From positions 595,182 to 659,181 of the forward strand of contig JAVYIG010000321.1 in NCBI GenBank assembly GCA_035222895.1: a stretch of 64,000 nt of DNA, read 5' to 3'. The DNA is from Strongylocentrotus droebachiensis. Lineage: Eukaryota > Echinodermata > Echinoidea > Camarodonta > Strongylocentrotidae. Made by a program: the position numbers and the translations under genes. Positions 12,240 through 23,035 of this stretch are shown here, piece after piece. Below the pieces are notes generated by a model. That model had not been told where the DNA came from. It did no database searches and saw nothing but the letters and a program-made list of their open reading frames with translations. How positions within the stretch are numbered: position 1 is the first letter of the stretch; every line of letters starts with the position of its first letter.

Positions 12240-12633
12240 TATGCTCATCTGACCGTGATTAAATGCCTAAAACCCCTAAGCTCCCGGGGGCTCTGCCCCT
12301 GGATTCCACCTAGGACCCTACGGCGGGCCCTTAGATGATCATCTGACGGTAATTTAATGCCTAAAACCCCTGATTTTTGGGGTCTCCGCCCCCTGGAACC
12401 CACACCAAATAGTGACCTGCCAGTGTCATAAAATGATGAGGTATAAACAAAAATGCTCATTTGACCTTAATTAAACGCCTAAAACCCCTGAGCTTCCGGG
12501 GCCGGCTCAACCGCCTCGACCCCACCAGGGGCCCTAAGGTGGGCCCCTGAATGCTTATCTGACCGCAATTTATTGCCTTAAACCCCTGAGCTTGCGGGGT
12601 CGGACAAGGTATCAAAATGTGTTTATCTGACCG
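12240..12633 (+). repeat. Tandem ~100-bp repeat, four to five units
   Basis: Units begin near 12243, 12338, 12451, 12551 and 12622 with variants of GCTCATCTGACCGTGATTAA, followed by ATGCCTAAAACCCCTGAGC and a GGGGCTCTGCCCC-like inverted motif. Unit spacing is about 70-113 bp. The same series is present at about 61880-62280 in the second hAT copy, so the array predates the split of the two copies. Confidence 0.8.
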
Positions 12634-12729
12634 CAGGCGCGTAGCCAGGGGGGGGGGGGGGGGCGGTCCCCCCAATTTGGAAGAGGACGTAGGAAGAAAA
12701 AGGAGCAGACAAAGAAGGATTAAGAGTAT

Positions 12730-14240
12730 AGAGAACGGTACAACGCATCGTCTTCTTTCTCTAATAATTTAATGAAACGTCAAAGCTTCGCTCAGGAGGG
12801 GAGGGGGGGGGGAACTGAATTCAGACAAGGATTAAGAATCGAGAACGGTTCAGCGAATCGTCTTCTTTCTCTCATAATCTTGTGAAACGTCAAAGCTTCC
12901 GCGCGAAGCGCGGGAGTGGGGAACCTGAATTCAGACGAGGATTCAGAGGCGAGAACGGTAATACGAATCGTTAATGAAACGTAAAAGCTTCCGCGCTTCG
13001 CGCGGGATGGAGGGGAAACTAAATTCCGACGAGGATTATTTTCGAGAACGGTACAACAAATCGTCTTCTTTCTCTAATGATTTAATGAAAATTAAAAACT
13101 TCCGCGCTTTGCGCGGCAGGGGGGAACCTGAATTCAGACGAGGATTAAGAGTCGAGAACTGTACAGCCAATCGTCTTCTTTCTCTCATAACATTATGAAA
13201 CTTAAAAGCTTCCGCGCTTCGCACGGGAAGGGGGGGGGGGGACCTGAATTCGGACGAGGATTAAGAGTCGAGAACTGTACAACGAATCGTCTTCTTTCGA
13301 ATGATTTATTGAAACGTAAAAGCTTCCGCGCTTAGCGCGGGAGGGGGGGGAACTGAATTCAGACGAGGATTAAGAGTCGAGAACTGTACAGCCAATCGTC
13401 TTCTTTCTCTCATAATCTTATGAAACTTAAAAGCCTCCGCGCTTCGCGCGGGAAAGGGGGGGGGGGGGACCTGAATTCGGACGAGGATTAAGAGTCGAGA
13501 ACTGTACAACGAATCGTCTTCTTTCGAATGATTTATTGAAACGTAAAAGCTTCCGCGCTTAGCGCGGGAGGGGGGGGAACTGAATTCAGACGAGGATTAA
13601 GAGTCGAGAACTGTACAGCCAATCGTCTTCTTTCTCTCATAATCTTATGAAACTTAAAAGCCTCCGCGCTTCGCGCGGGAAAGGGGGGGGGGACCTGAAT
13701 TCGGACGAGGATTAAGAGTCGAGACTACTGTACAACGAATCGTCTTCTTTCGATTGATTTAATGAAACGTAAAAGCTTCCACGCTTCGCGCGAAAGGGGG
13801 AAAACTGATTTCAGACGAGGATTAGTGTCGAAAACGGTACAACGAATCGTCTTCTTTTTCTAATGATTAAAGGAAACATAAAAGCCTCCAAGCTTCGCGC
13901 GGAAGGGGGAAAACTGATTTCAGACGAGGATTAGTGTCGAAAACGGTACAACGAATCGTCTTCTTTTTCTAATGATTAAAGGAAACTTAAAAAGCTTCCG
14001 CGCGAAGCGCGGGAGGGGGGGGGGAACCTGAATTCAGACGAGGATTAAGAGTCGAGAACTCTCCAAAGAATCGTAATAATTTAATAAATCGTAAAATTTT
14101 TCGCGCTTCGCGCGAGAGGGGCAAAACTAAATTCAGACGAGAATTATTTTTGAGAACGGTAGAACGAATCGTCTTCTTTCTCTAATAATTTAATGAAACA
14201 TCAAAACTTCCGCGTTCGCGGAGGAGGGAGGGGGAAATTC
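12730..14240 (+). repeat. Minisatellite of ~115-bp units with a hairpin and a G-run
   Basis: About 13 units, each containing CTGAATTCAGACGAGGATTA, GTCGAGAACTGTACAACG, ATCGTCTTCTTTCTC and TTAATGAAACGTAAAAGC. Each then has the self-complementary CCGCGCTTCGCGCGG and a run of 4-14 G. Units differ in G-run length, in the orientation of the GCGCTTCGCGC core (sometimes GCGCGAAGCGC) and by small indels. Adjacent pairs near 13205-13440 and 13445-13680 are nearly identical, pointing to higher-order duplication. Homologous units occur at 62515-63965 and, inverted, at 40500-40720. Confidence 0.85.
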
Positions 14241-14372
14241 GCCCCTCCCTGCACCGACCCCCCCCCTGCATTACGTCACTGTTGGTCACCATTACGTACC
14301 AATATTTGGCTCGCATAATTTCAAATTTGGGCCCCCCCCCTAAGAAATCCTGGATCCGCGCCTGATGTAGTG

Positions 14373-15059
14373 AGCATACAGATTACAAAGGTGATAGACA
14401 AGGCTAATTAATTCACCTAAGGTTGATTTCTAGAAATCCTTTGTGATTATCTTCCCAGATTACCATACTTTGAAATATAAGTTATTTGCATAATTGTTTT
14501 AAATGTTTTTTCTTAAATGATTACTTACTAAAATTCAACATAAAACAGTTGGTTTAATAGCTGATACATCTATCATGGGGACGTCAATTCGGAAAAATGT
14601 TGAAAACATACATTTTTCAACAAGGTATAACACGATTGCAAATTACTCCTACGCAATCAACCCAAGGCAAGGCCAATTGCTATACAGCACTGCCCATACA
14701 AACCATGATCGGGTAACGTAATTTCCCTTCGTTATACTCGGATATATGAAAAGGTGAAGTACACAACTATTGAAGTTGACTTACTTTGATTTTTTCTTTC
14801 AAAAGAAACTGGGGTTTTATTATGATATTGATGATAGTGAACACATCAAAGCAGCCGCTCGTGAATGGTCTACAACAAAGTATACTATGCTGTTGTAGAA
14901 TCTTTAGCTATTGTACTTTTAGAAAAAAGTTCACCTATTCACAAATGTTGAAATGAACAAGATCTATAATGGCACACTCATATCATGGTTGTCGGGGCAA
15001 AGAACATAAAATATTGGTTTATCAATACATTGTCAAGTCAATATTTACAATAGCTTTAG
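14373..15059 (+). repeat. Repeat X, copy 2, right part, plus another X piece
   Basis: Continues X after the hAT insertion: TTCACCTAAGGTTGATTTC, then the right inverted arm (14575-14720). From about 14810 there is a further direct X fragment (GATGATAGTGAACACATCAA, TGGCACACTCATATCATGG). Confidence 0.55.
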
Positions 15060-15412
15060 GTACGAAAATCTGAAGAGGTAAAATCCTTTCCAAAGTCATG
15101 TTGATAGCAGGATCGAAATTGAGAAGAAGCAATCATAATGACCACAGACTAGTGCACTGCAGTGGCGAGACTCACACCAATGTGTAGCTAATTGTTTCCC
15201 CTCTGACTTGAAGATCCCATTTTAAGGCACATGATTATTAGAACCGCAATCAAGAATATTATGAAGGCTTGGATTCATATTCAATGATGTTGCGAAATTC
15301 TTCCAAAATTGGATCGTAGACAGATGGCATAGTTTGCAGTGGGCTCTACTTTCTACACTTACCGAAATCCCCCCAAAAGCATTATGGAGAGAGAGAGAGA
15401 GAGAGAGATAGC

Positions 15413-15444
<32 letters not shown>

Positions 15445-15684
15445 AGGGAAGAGAAGGGGAGAGGTGAGGGACTGAGTCACATCGCCCTTAAGCTACGCTG
15501 GTGGCGATCTGGAGCAAGAGCATACACTTTAGAAAGGGTACATCAAGCTTAGATCGCTGATTTTGTCAAACACTTCCAATCCGGTCTATATGGATTCATT
15601 CATTTAAAAGTATTCCCCCGATTGTGCAATCGCCATCCCTAAGAATCAACTATATTCCAGACCCTACTGAATCTGAGAGTCTTT
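15060..15684 (+). promoter_or_regulatory. 5' region of gene 3, with a (GA)n tract
   Basis: Paralogous to 34280-34816 upstream of gene 4; both share TTTAGGTACGAAAATCTGAA, AGAAGCAATCATAATGAC and TAGCTACGCTGGTGGCGAT-type landmarks. A (GA)n microsatellite lies at about 15386-15454 here and is much shorter at 34580. Conservation between copies may just reflect duplication. The unseen 5' UTR exon of the gene should lie in or upstream of this region. No TATA box stands out. Confidence 0.35.
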
Positions 15685-15747
15685 CCTGTGATATCACACC
15701 ATGAAGATGAATTAAGCATATTTCTAGGATTCGGCAAAGCTGAGGGC
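15685..15747 (+). pseudogene. Relic Death-fold exon piece upstream of gene 3
   Basis: Read in one frame this 63-bp piece gives PVISHHEDELSIFLGFGKAE, resembling the helix 1-2 and helix 2-3 part of the gene family (compare SVYLEFSEAEG in gene 4). An equal-length open piece lies at the matching place upstream of gene 4. Nothing resembling helices 4-6 follows, so this is a fragment of an older exon duplication. Host-gene relic; moderate confidence because it is short. Confidence 0.5.
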
Positions 15748-16071
15748 GGTTTATTATGACCATGCCTTTAAACTCTTGCTCAAAATAGATTTCACGAAAT
15801 ACCACATTTCAAATAACAGTAGCTGTTGCTATGTCAGACATATTCTAGCAAACGATTCTCACATCGATATAACAATTCCCTGTTTGGGGCCGGAAGAGTA
15901 TTAAATCTGTGTTTAAGTATATTAAATAACGCCCTTTTTGTTCTAAACATAATGATAATGTTAGAGTGAAAATGCATCAATTCGTTCGTTTATTCAAATC
16001 ATTACGTTATTCTGTTTTACATTTTTAAATATGTATATTTCTTTTCTAGCGTCAGTACTTCGCAAGTTGTG

Positions 16072-18398
16072 ATGGCAGACATTTTGACTGACAGAATTGT
16101 GCAGAAATTGTCAAAACTGATTGATCCTGGGCTTCTCAGCCCAGAAAACTTTAGCGTAGAGCTGGGATTCAGCAAAGCCGATGGCAATGCCGCAGCGATA
16201 GGGGCCCATCTCACCATGAATCAACATGGCGCATTCGACAAACTCCTCTCCAAGTATGTTATGAAACATGGAAGGAAGAGCGAAAGTGCACTGAAACTGA
16301 GAAAGATCTTTCTAGAGAGCGAAGAATTGAAACCTTGTGCTGATTTCGTCAAAGCAGGTTCGTAGATTATTCTTTTAGTATATGTTAATTTATAACGAAG
16401 ACAACCACATAGTGATGATAGCAAATTACTAAGCTCAAAAACAAAGCCAACTTTGCATTTCATTTAATCAATTGTCATCAAACTGGTCAAGATGTGACAG
16501 AACTCTTGGAAAAAGAAATAATCAACATCCAGCCTCCAACATAAGATCTTCCCTCTTTATTTTTTTCCTAAATTATTATTTGCATGCATAATGCCTTTTT
16601 GGAGGCTATGACATAAAATCACTGTAAAGTATTATGTAAAAGGTATACAGAGGCCAGACCCATTTTGCAGTAATATTTTCCCAAACAAAACTCGAAAAGG
16701 GGTAGAGGGAGCCATTATCCTTTATAAATTTCCCGACGAGAGTCAACAAAGTACATGATTTGAAAATGTGTGCAATTTAGAGATGAATACTAATTCTCAA
16801 CATTGGAGAAAAATAACCAAACTATTGGCTTGCAGACAAATGTTTGAATACAGTTCCCTTGCAAATGAAATTATGAATAATTATTTGCCGATCAAAAGTT
16901 TGAAATTGTTGTCAAAGTATGTTAAGCTGCTTTCGGAGAAACGAAGCCGAAAAGTAAGAAAACATTATTAAAATAAACACAAAACCGATATTAATTTTTT
17001 TCCAAATTTCAATTCATTTGATAGCAATATTTTATAAATTTGAGTACAATGATAATCAGTGGCGTGGGCTCAGTCATTGGGGGCCACCTATCTTAAGGCT
17101 ACTTTAAACTAGAACATATTTTCTCTAGTCACTTTAGCCTTTTACTTGTTAAATTTCTTTTGCGTTACCCCAATCCAAAATTCATAAAAGAGGATTGTTT
17201 TCTATCCCTCGTACACAGAGACGTATGAGCACATTTTAGAGTGAGTGGCATCTGCCACTCACTCTAAAATGTGCTCATACGTCTCTGAGGACCTCTTGCC
17301 CAAAGTCATACAACCCGGATCCCAAATATTGCTTGCGAGCGAGTCAACAATGACACTTTGATTATTGCCATAATTATATTTCTTACACCAGATAAAATGT
17401 TATAATATATATTCAGTCGTATGGTTGTCAGGATTCATCCTGATTTATAAAGTTTGGGGTAGTGAAGCGAACGAGGTGGGGGGGGGGGGGGGAGAAGACA
17501 CTTTGCTGTGGTGCGTGAACAGTGAACAAAATGACAAAGTGGGTGAACACAATGTTTAAACAAATATATATACCCTAAGAAAATAAATTGAGGAAAAAGA
17601 GAAAGAGTTAGAAAACAGAGAGAAGAAGATAGAGAGAGAGAGAGAGAGGGTCGACGGAAAGTGCGGAAGAAAAAAGTAAAAGTTGGAGTGATCTGTATTT
17701 TGTTTCTAAACCCTTGCAAATATTGTTACTTTTTGTCTACAGAATTAGACAAGTTTAACATTCCTGTCCCGTCAGACGCAGAAACACTCGTGGACACACC
17801 TGTATCCCTCCCGTCCCCTCCTTGCCGCACACCAGGTAATCTTATGTACAACTTTATATTTCTCTCACAAGCTTTATGAGACAACCACAACTTTCCTCTA
17901 TCACAAAAAAGGCGATTTGTCGCTATCAGCCGATCACTGCAGCAGGGAGTATCTAGGCTACGCACCATCCATTACACAATGTGGTGGCAATATGGGCGAT
18001 GAGGAAACAAAATGCATTTTCAGGGAATGTACCAGCTAATTCATCTAATCATCAATAGTTTAGCAAAACAGAATTCTTGAGGAAAAATATTTTGTGTTTG
18101 TTAGTACAGATCAAATCGGAAGGGACCTCATAAGATATATGTCACATAGTTGCCATTTAGGGTTTGATTGATCGCAACTTCAAAAGTACATAACTTTTTT
18201 TTTTTTTAAAGAATTTGCTCAAACTTGTTCTGCTTCTATAAAAACAACAACTTTATACCATAGTGGACTTCTCTTTCAGTTTACCTATTTTCTAAATATT
18301 CTTTACATTATTTGTGGATTGTAGGTGAGGGAGCAGAGGCCGCTGGTGGCACTCAGACTGATCCAGCTAACAATCCTGATGAGGAAATGGAAACATGA
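16072..18398 (+). CDS. Death-fold protein, type I, gene 3
   Basis: Three coding exons: 16072-16357, 17743-17835 and 18325-18398, all junctions phase 1 with GT-AG sites, giving 150 residues. Exon 1 opens MADILTDRIVQKLSKLID and carries the Death-like bundle: helix 2-3 FSVELGFSKADGN, helix 4 GAFDKLLSKYVMKHG, helix 5 SALKLRKIFLES, helix 6 CADFVKAG. Exon 2 encodes ELDKFNIPVPSD followed by a Pro/Ser-rich stretch. Exon 3 encodes the tail GEGAEAAGGTQTDPANNPDE and ends in EMET. A GTG precedes the ATG, but the ATG at 16072 is shared with gene 5. The acceptor CTTTTCTAG 23 bp upstream implies a 5' UTR exon. An AATAAA at 18636-18641 with a GT-rich follow-up is a likely polyadenylation signal. Expected role: homotypic Death-domain partner in a signalling complex (inferred). 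Confidence 0.8.
17216..17287. repeat. 72-bp perfect palindrome in intron 1 of gene 3
   Basis: 35-bp arms (start CAGAGACGTATGAGCACATT) are exact inverse complements around a 2-nt centre (TC). It is absent from the matching introns of genes 4 and 5. Transcribed, it would form a 35-bp perfect hairpin. It could be a minimal MITE, a snap-back repair product or an artefact of inverted strand joining. The perfect match means it is very young. Confidence 0.85.
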
Positions 18399-20164
18399 AC
18401 GTCCATACTTCTTTCAGACAATTACTTTTTGTTTACATACTCTAGATAACTTCATTAGTTTCAATTTCCAAATATAATGATTGAAAAAAGTAGATAACAT
18501 GATGTGGAATTCAATACCACTTAGCTAATTGCAATGCTTGTTTACTTAGTCACATGGTATTACGGAGAGAAAATGTTCTACGTCAATTTGTAATTGTTTG
18601 AAGCAATAACTATTCATGCTAGTCATCTAGAAATTAATAAATTTATTGTTGGCATTTTTTTCTGTGCAATTTCGTTTTCTCTTCCCAAAACCTTTCACCA
18701 AATGTTTTCGGATACTCCACCCCTCCTCGCAAAGCCTGGTCTATGTTATTAGGCATATGAACAAAAAAATAAAAAATAAATAAACATAAGCAGCAATGAG
18801 GAAAACTATTTTTCAATAAAAAGCTTTCATAACTCTAGAACAGTACTGTATAGATTTGTAGTGCTTTGGCCTTTTCACCGTAATAATGCACTGAACTGTG
18901 TACAAGATCTGTTGATGTTTGTGGATCATTAGGTGCCAACTCCAAAGTGTCTTATTATGGCCTTGGTCCTCACTTTGGTTTTGTGAGAGCAACCAACAAT
19001 GATGGCTACTTTTCTCCATTACATGATTTCATGGATCACATATGTATTAATTCTTTCAGGATCTGTACGGCTTTATATACCAAAATCAATTCATGGTCAA
19101 CCATGAATAGTTTCAAGGTGATTTGAAATCAACACAGTCATCAACCTGTATATTCATTGTCTTTTCAGTATTAATGATCTATCCCCCCCCTCCCCTCCCC
19201 TCCATTGGCTCCATACCTTTTTGGCGTTTACAAAAGCCAATGCGAGTGTCGACTATTGGACGGGTCAACCTGCTTGCCCACCATCCGCCCTGGATTCGCC
19301 ACTGGGGGAGGGGGTGGAGGTGAAGTACACTAATAAAACGGTCAATTGCGGCAAGCCCCTAGATTCGAAACATTACATTTAACTCGACATACTTTTTAAG
19401 TAATTGTTAGATTATTTATTAACTTGAAGGTATCAATGTACGAGCTATTCAAAATGTATAAAACTAAAATAAAATAAATTAAAGTAAAAGAGTGTAATGA
19501 ATATAATGGTTTAGGGAAAGAATGTCAAACATCTGAAAAAAAGATCTTCAGCACAGTATAAAAACTACAGAATGCTAAAAGGGAATGGGGTTAGTGCAGA
19601 CTCTTATTGTATTAATGTTTTTTTTTTTTTTTTTACAATGGTCGTAGGCACCAAATTCTGTAAATTATACCAGTCTATGGTACATCCCTGCTTCACACTA
19701 TAAAACTTTGGAGCCGGAGCACATTCTTTTGTCATTGCTAAACCAGTCCTTTCCTATGTAATTCAGACGGAGTTATCTTTATTTATGTGGTTTACAGTAT
19801 AAAAAACAACAACACAGACAGACATGTAATCATCTGTAAAAATTAAATTTGAGGACTTATATAATTTGTAAACTTGCATGGTGTCGTGGCATATTTTTTT
19901 GTTTTACCTTGTTTTATTAGTACACATTGAAATTTACTTCTACATTTTCTTCTTCTTCTTCTTATTTTTCTTCTTCTTCTTCTTCTTAATTTTTTTCTTC
20001 TTGGTGTGTACATGTATGTGTATGTGTTAATGTGTGCGTGCGTATGGGTGCGTGAGTGCGCGTGCGTGCGTGCGTGTGTGCATGTGTGTGGGTGTTTTTC
20101 TCTTTGAGTGTGTGTGGGGATTATTGGGTATATTACAAATATACGGTAAAGAAATAAGCAATAA
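18399..20164 (+). other. 3' UTR and spacer after gene 3
   Basis: Contains the probable polyadenylation signal at 18636-18641. The stretch from about 18820 to 19100 and on to 19800 is paralogous to 37240-38800 after gene 4. A hAT-like end (CCTGGATTCGCCACTG, about 19284-19299) marks an old element. Microsatellites (TTC)n and (GT)n fill about 19945-20120 and match 38900-39060 in block B. No gene seen. Confidence 0.5.
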
Positions 20165-20844
20165 GAAACACTCGTGGACACACCTGTATCCCTCCCGTCC
20201 CCTCCTTGCCTCACACCAGGTAATCATATGTAAAACTTTATATTTCTCTCACAAGCTTTATGAGACAACCACAACTTTCCTCTATCACAAAAAAGCGATT
20301 TGTCGCTATCAGCCGATCACTGCAGCAGGGAGTATCTAGGCTACGCACCATCCATTACACAATGTGGTGGCAATATGGGCAATGAGGAAACAAAATGCAT
20401 TTTCAGGGAATGTCCCAGCTAATTCATCTAATCATCAATAGTTTAGCAAAACCGAATTCTTGAGGAAAAATATTTTGTGTTTGTTAGTACAGATCAAATC
20501 GGAAGGGACCTCATAAGATATATGTCACATAGTTGCCATTTAGGGTTTGATTGATCGCAACTTCAAAAGTACATAACTTTTTTTTTTTTTTAAAGAATTT
20601 GCTCAAACTTGTTCTGCTTCTATAAAAACAACAACTTTATACCATAGTGGACTTCTCTTTCAGTTTAGCCAATTTTCTAAATATTCTTTACATTATTTGT
20701 GGATTGTAGGTGAGGGAGCAGAGGCTGTTGGTAGCACTAAGACTGATCCAGCTAACAATCCTGATGACGAAATGGAAACATGAACGTCCATACTTCTTTC
20801 ATACAATTACTTTTTGTTTACATACTCTAGATAACTTCATTAGT
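20165..20844 (+). repeat. Duplicate of the end of gene 3 (part of exon 2, intron 2, exon 3)
   Basis: 680 bp that repeat 17781-18459, about 2.38 kb downstream in direct orientation. It begins within exon 2 at GAAACACTCGTGGAC and stops at ATAACTTCATTAGT. In the first ~390 bp of intron I count about six differences, so it is recent. The left junction lies inside a (GT)n-adjacent region, the right junction in unique sequence. Confidence 0.9.
20710..20783 (+). pseudogene. Duplicated last exon (3') of gene 3
   Basis: Still open, with an intact acceptor (GGATTGTAG) and stop: GEGAEAVGSTKTDPANNPDD then EMET. It has five base changes in 74 against gene 3's exon 3, four of them changing residues (A to V, G to S, Q to K, E to D). 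The copied exon 2 fragment lacks its acceptor. The only likely use is therefore as an alternative terminal exon spliced from gene 3's exon 2 (same phase), or none. Without a Death-fold exon it is not a gene on its own. Confidence 0.7.
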
Positions 20845-21223
20845 GGTGCAGTGTCTGTGTTTCCGTTCATTCATCGCTTCTGCACTTATATTTGACATAT
20901 AATAGCGTCCAATTTTTGGTGATGAAGATCAATGTTTCAATGTGACGATAAAATATGAAATACGTGGGACTGTATCCCTAAAAATTTAATCCGCGCCATT
21001 GCAACGCAACGCAGTGGAACATTCTAAGAAATGGAGAATTTACTATCTGCAAAATGTATCTCGTGAATAATATAAGATGTAACTTATCCTATCCTTAGGA
21101 CTTCAATACATTTTTAGATCATAATTTGTTGCATTCTCATTCAAAAAGAAAACTAGTTTGCGAGTAGAAATAGTCCTTTTTTTTCGATAATTCAACAAAA
21201 TATATTTGCCGCCGCATACAATA

Positions 21224-21467
21224 TGACGTCATTGCCAGCTGATTGGCTAGTTTAGTAGTAACGCCAACCGAGCTACCAATGCGCTGTAGTAGATCTAGCG
21301 AGCGAAAATGCGACTACCGGAGCTATATGCACTATACGTTGGCGCCATTTTCTTTACAAAGTGAACGATCTGGTAACAAGACTTCAGAACATTTCTCGTA
21401 TTCTGCTATCATAAGGTGTCTTTCTCGCTTATTTCCGCATTTTACATCATTCTGCATCTGGGTAAGT
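21224..21467 (+). promoter_or_regulatory. Candidate TATA-less promoter and non-coding first exon
   Basis: A full CRE (TGACGTCA, 21224-21231) is followed 10 bp later by an inverted CCAAT box (GATTGGCT, 21241-21248). After about 220 bp comes a strong splice donor (GGGTAAGTC, GTAAGT at 21462-21467). Spacing and order look like a promoter with a short 5' UTR exon. The nearest downstream acceptor with a known coding exon is that of gene 2 (before 24250), about 2.8 kb away, but no matching site is seen upstream of the other members. Speculative. Confidence 0.35.
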
Positions 21468-21469
21468 CT

Positions 21470-22403
21470 TAAATTTGCTCAGCGTTCAAGAAATTAGAAA
21501 CTAAATAATTAAGTAATCGAGGGAAATTAAAATTTTCTAATGGGCGTTTTCCCCATTACGAACTGTTTTATGCATTTGGCCTTTTATCATAATTCATATT
21601 CAAGTAGAAGGCGTGTCATTGTTATAACATACAAAAACAAAATCGATAGTATACCAGTTATCAGTATGCGCCCTGTGTTAAATGTTATTCGCATAAATAG
21701 CATGATGTCTGTTGAATGCCAGAAGGGTGATAACTCTTTATAACAAATATAGGACCTACATCCGCCTAGTTCTAAGCCTATGCTATTAGGTTGCTGTAAT
21801 ACGAGTAATCAATGAATTATGCACATACTACCATATTTCAATTCGAGAAGCAAGAAAGACGCCGGATTTGATATATGGTATGTTAAAAAGCTATTACATT
21901 GCTCTTAAAATGTGATTTAACCTACGATAATTTGAGCCATACACAGCTCTGTGCCATACAGAACTGTAGCAAATCGGCTATTAAATTGTGTAGACCCCAA
22001 GTTCGATTCACAAGCAAAAGTGAGTGTTATATTCAAAATGTCAAATTTGAACACTGTTGTAAGACTTTGGACCCATTCTGAAAATCTCCCGATACTTTTA
22101 CAATGACTTTTTGTTTGTATTATCTGTCAGATTTAAATAGCAGACGTTCATACCAACAGAACAATGAGCGTCACATATTTATTAAAAGTAGGGTTCATAT
22201 AAAAACGGCGCTCAAACTTAACGGTTGAAAATACGTTCTAATTGTTTTGCAACTTCTCTACTTGCCAAGGACGATGCTCTGATTGCATTAAATGCATTAA
22301 AATAATGTTTGAAATTGATAATTTCTGCTTATGTGAATCGAGATAACAAATTAAGGGATAAAGAGAAAGAAAGGAAGAAAGGGAAAAGAGGGAGATAGAA
22401 AGA

Positions 22404-22437
<34 letters not shown>

Positions 22438-22472
22438 GTATAAAGGACTAAAGGCAAAGAGAGGGGAAGAAA

Positions 22473-22513
<41 letters not shown>

Positions 22514-23035
22514 AATTAGAGAAAGAGGGAAGTAAACGGAGGGAAAGGGGGAAAGAAAGAGTGAGAGAGAGATAAATAACTTGAGAGATACGTTATCATG
22601 GCTTCTATAATTAATGTGACAAAATGACAAAATATCTTGGTCTATCCTCAAAGAAATCAACAAGCCACTCATATCTTGGCCTTAAATATATTGCTCAGAC
22701 CGATTAAGAAATTGCCAGGGGCCTATATCCCCTGAACATCGGTTTTTCAACACCAAGTAATACTTGTCCATTAGAAGTTCTAGGCCACTGGCAATGCCAC
22801 GTCGGAAAATATGGGAACATGTTGTAAAAATCTCCATCGGTTACCTTCAAATTCCTCATTGAAATTTCACATTGATCTTTCCAAATCATTTAATTGTTAT
22901 CTTTTTTTAACTAGAATGTACATATACATAGCAAAGTTTAAGGTACAGGATTCCATCATAAATGCGTAGATAAATGCTGTCCAGATTTAAAGTCTAAACA
23001 GCAATTATCTCCTTATTGTACCCAGAACTCTATTC
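21470..23035. other. Spacer without genes; (GA)n-rich tract
   Basis: Reading frames here are short and have no domain features. About 22340-22570 is a purine-rich tract with two (GA)n runs (22393-22430 and 22478-22508). The end joins block B near 23040. Confidence 0.45.

Larger units (their letters stand above)
11711..14364. mobile_element. hAT-type element, 2.65 kb, carrying two tandem-repeat arrays
   Basis: Ends are CAGGCGCGGATCCAGG and its exact inverse at 14349-14364. The 8-bp target duplication is ATGTGGTG/ATGTAGTG (11703-11710 and 14365-14372), one mismatch, within repeat X. The intact target (GCGATGTAGTGCG) is seen near 31880. Inside, in order: a purine-rich tract (11763-11880), a tandem of four to five ~100-bp units (12240-12633), a second hAT-like end CAGGCGCGTAGCCAGG at 12634, and an array of ~115-bp hairpin units (12730-14240). 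A further hAT-like end, inverted CAGTGACGTAATG, finishes at 14281, so a smaller element (12634-14281) may be nested. No transposase is encoded. A second copy starts at 61349. Confidence 0.85.

Noticed and set aside
12730-14240. CRISPR-like regular array
   Set aside because: Units are ~115 bp without unique spacers, lie within a hAT element of an animal genome, and no cas genes exist.
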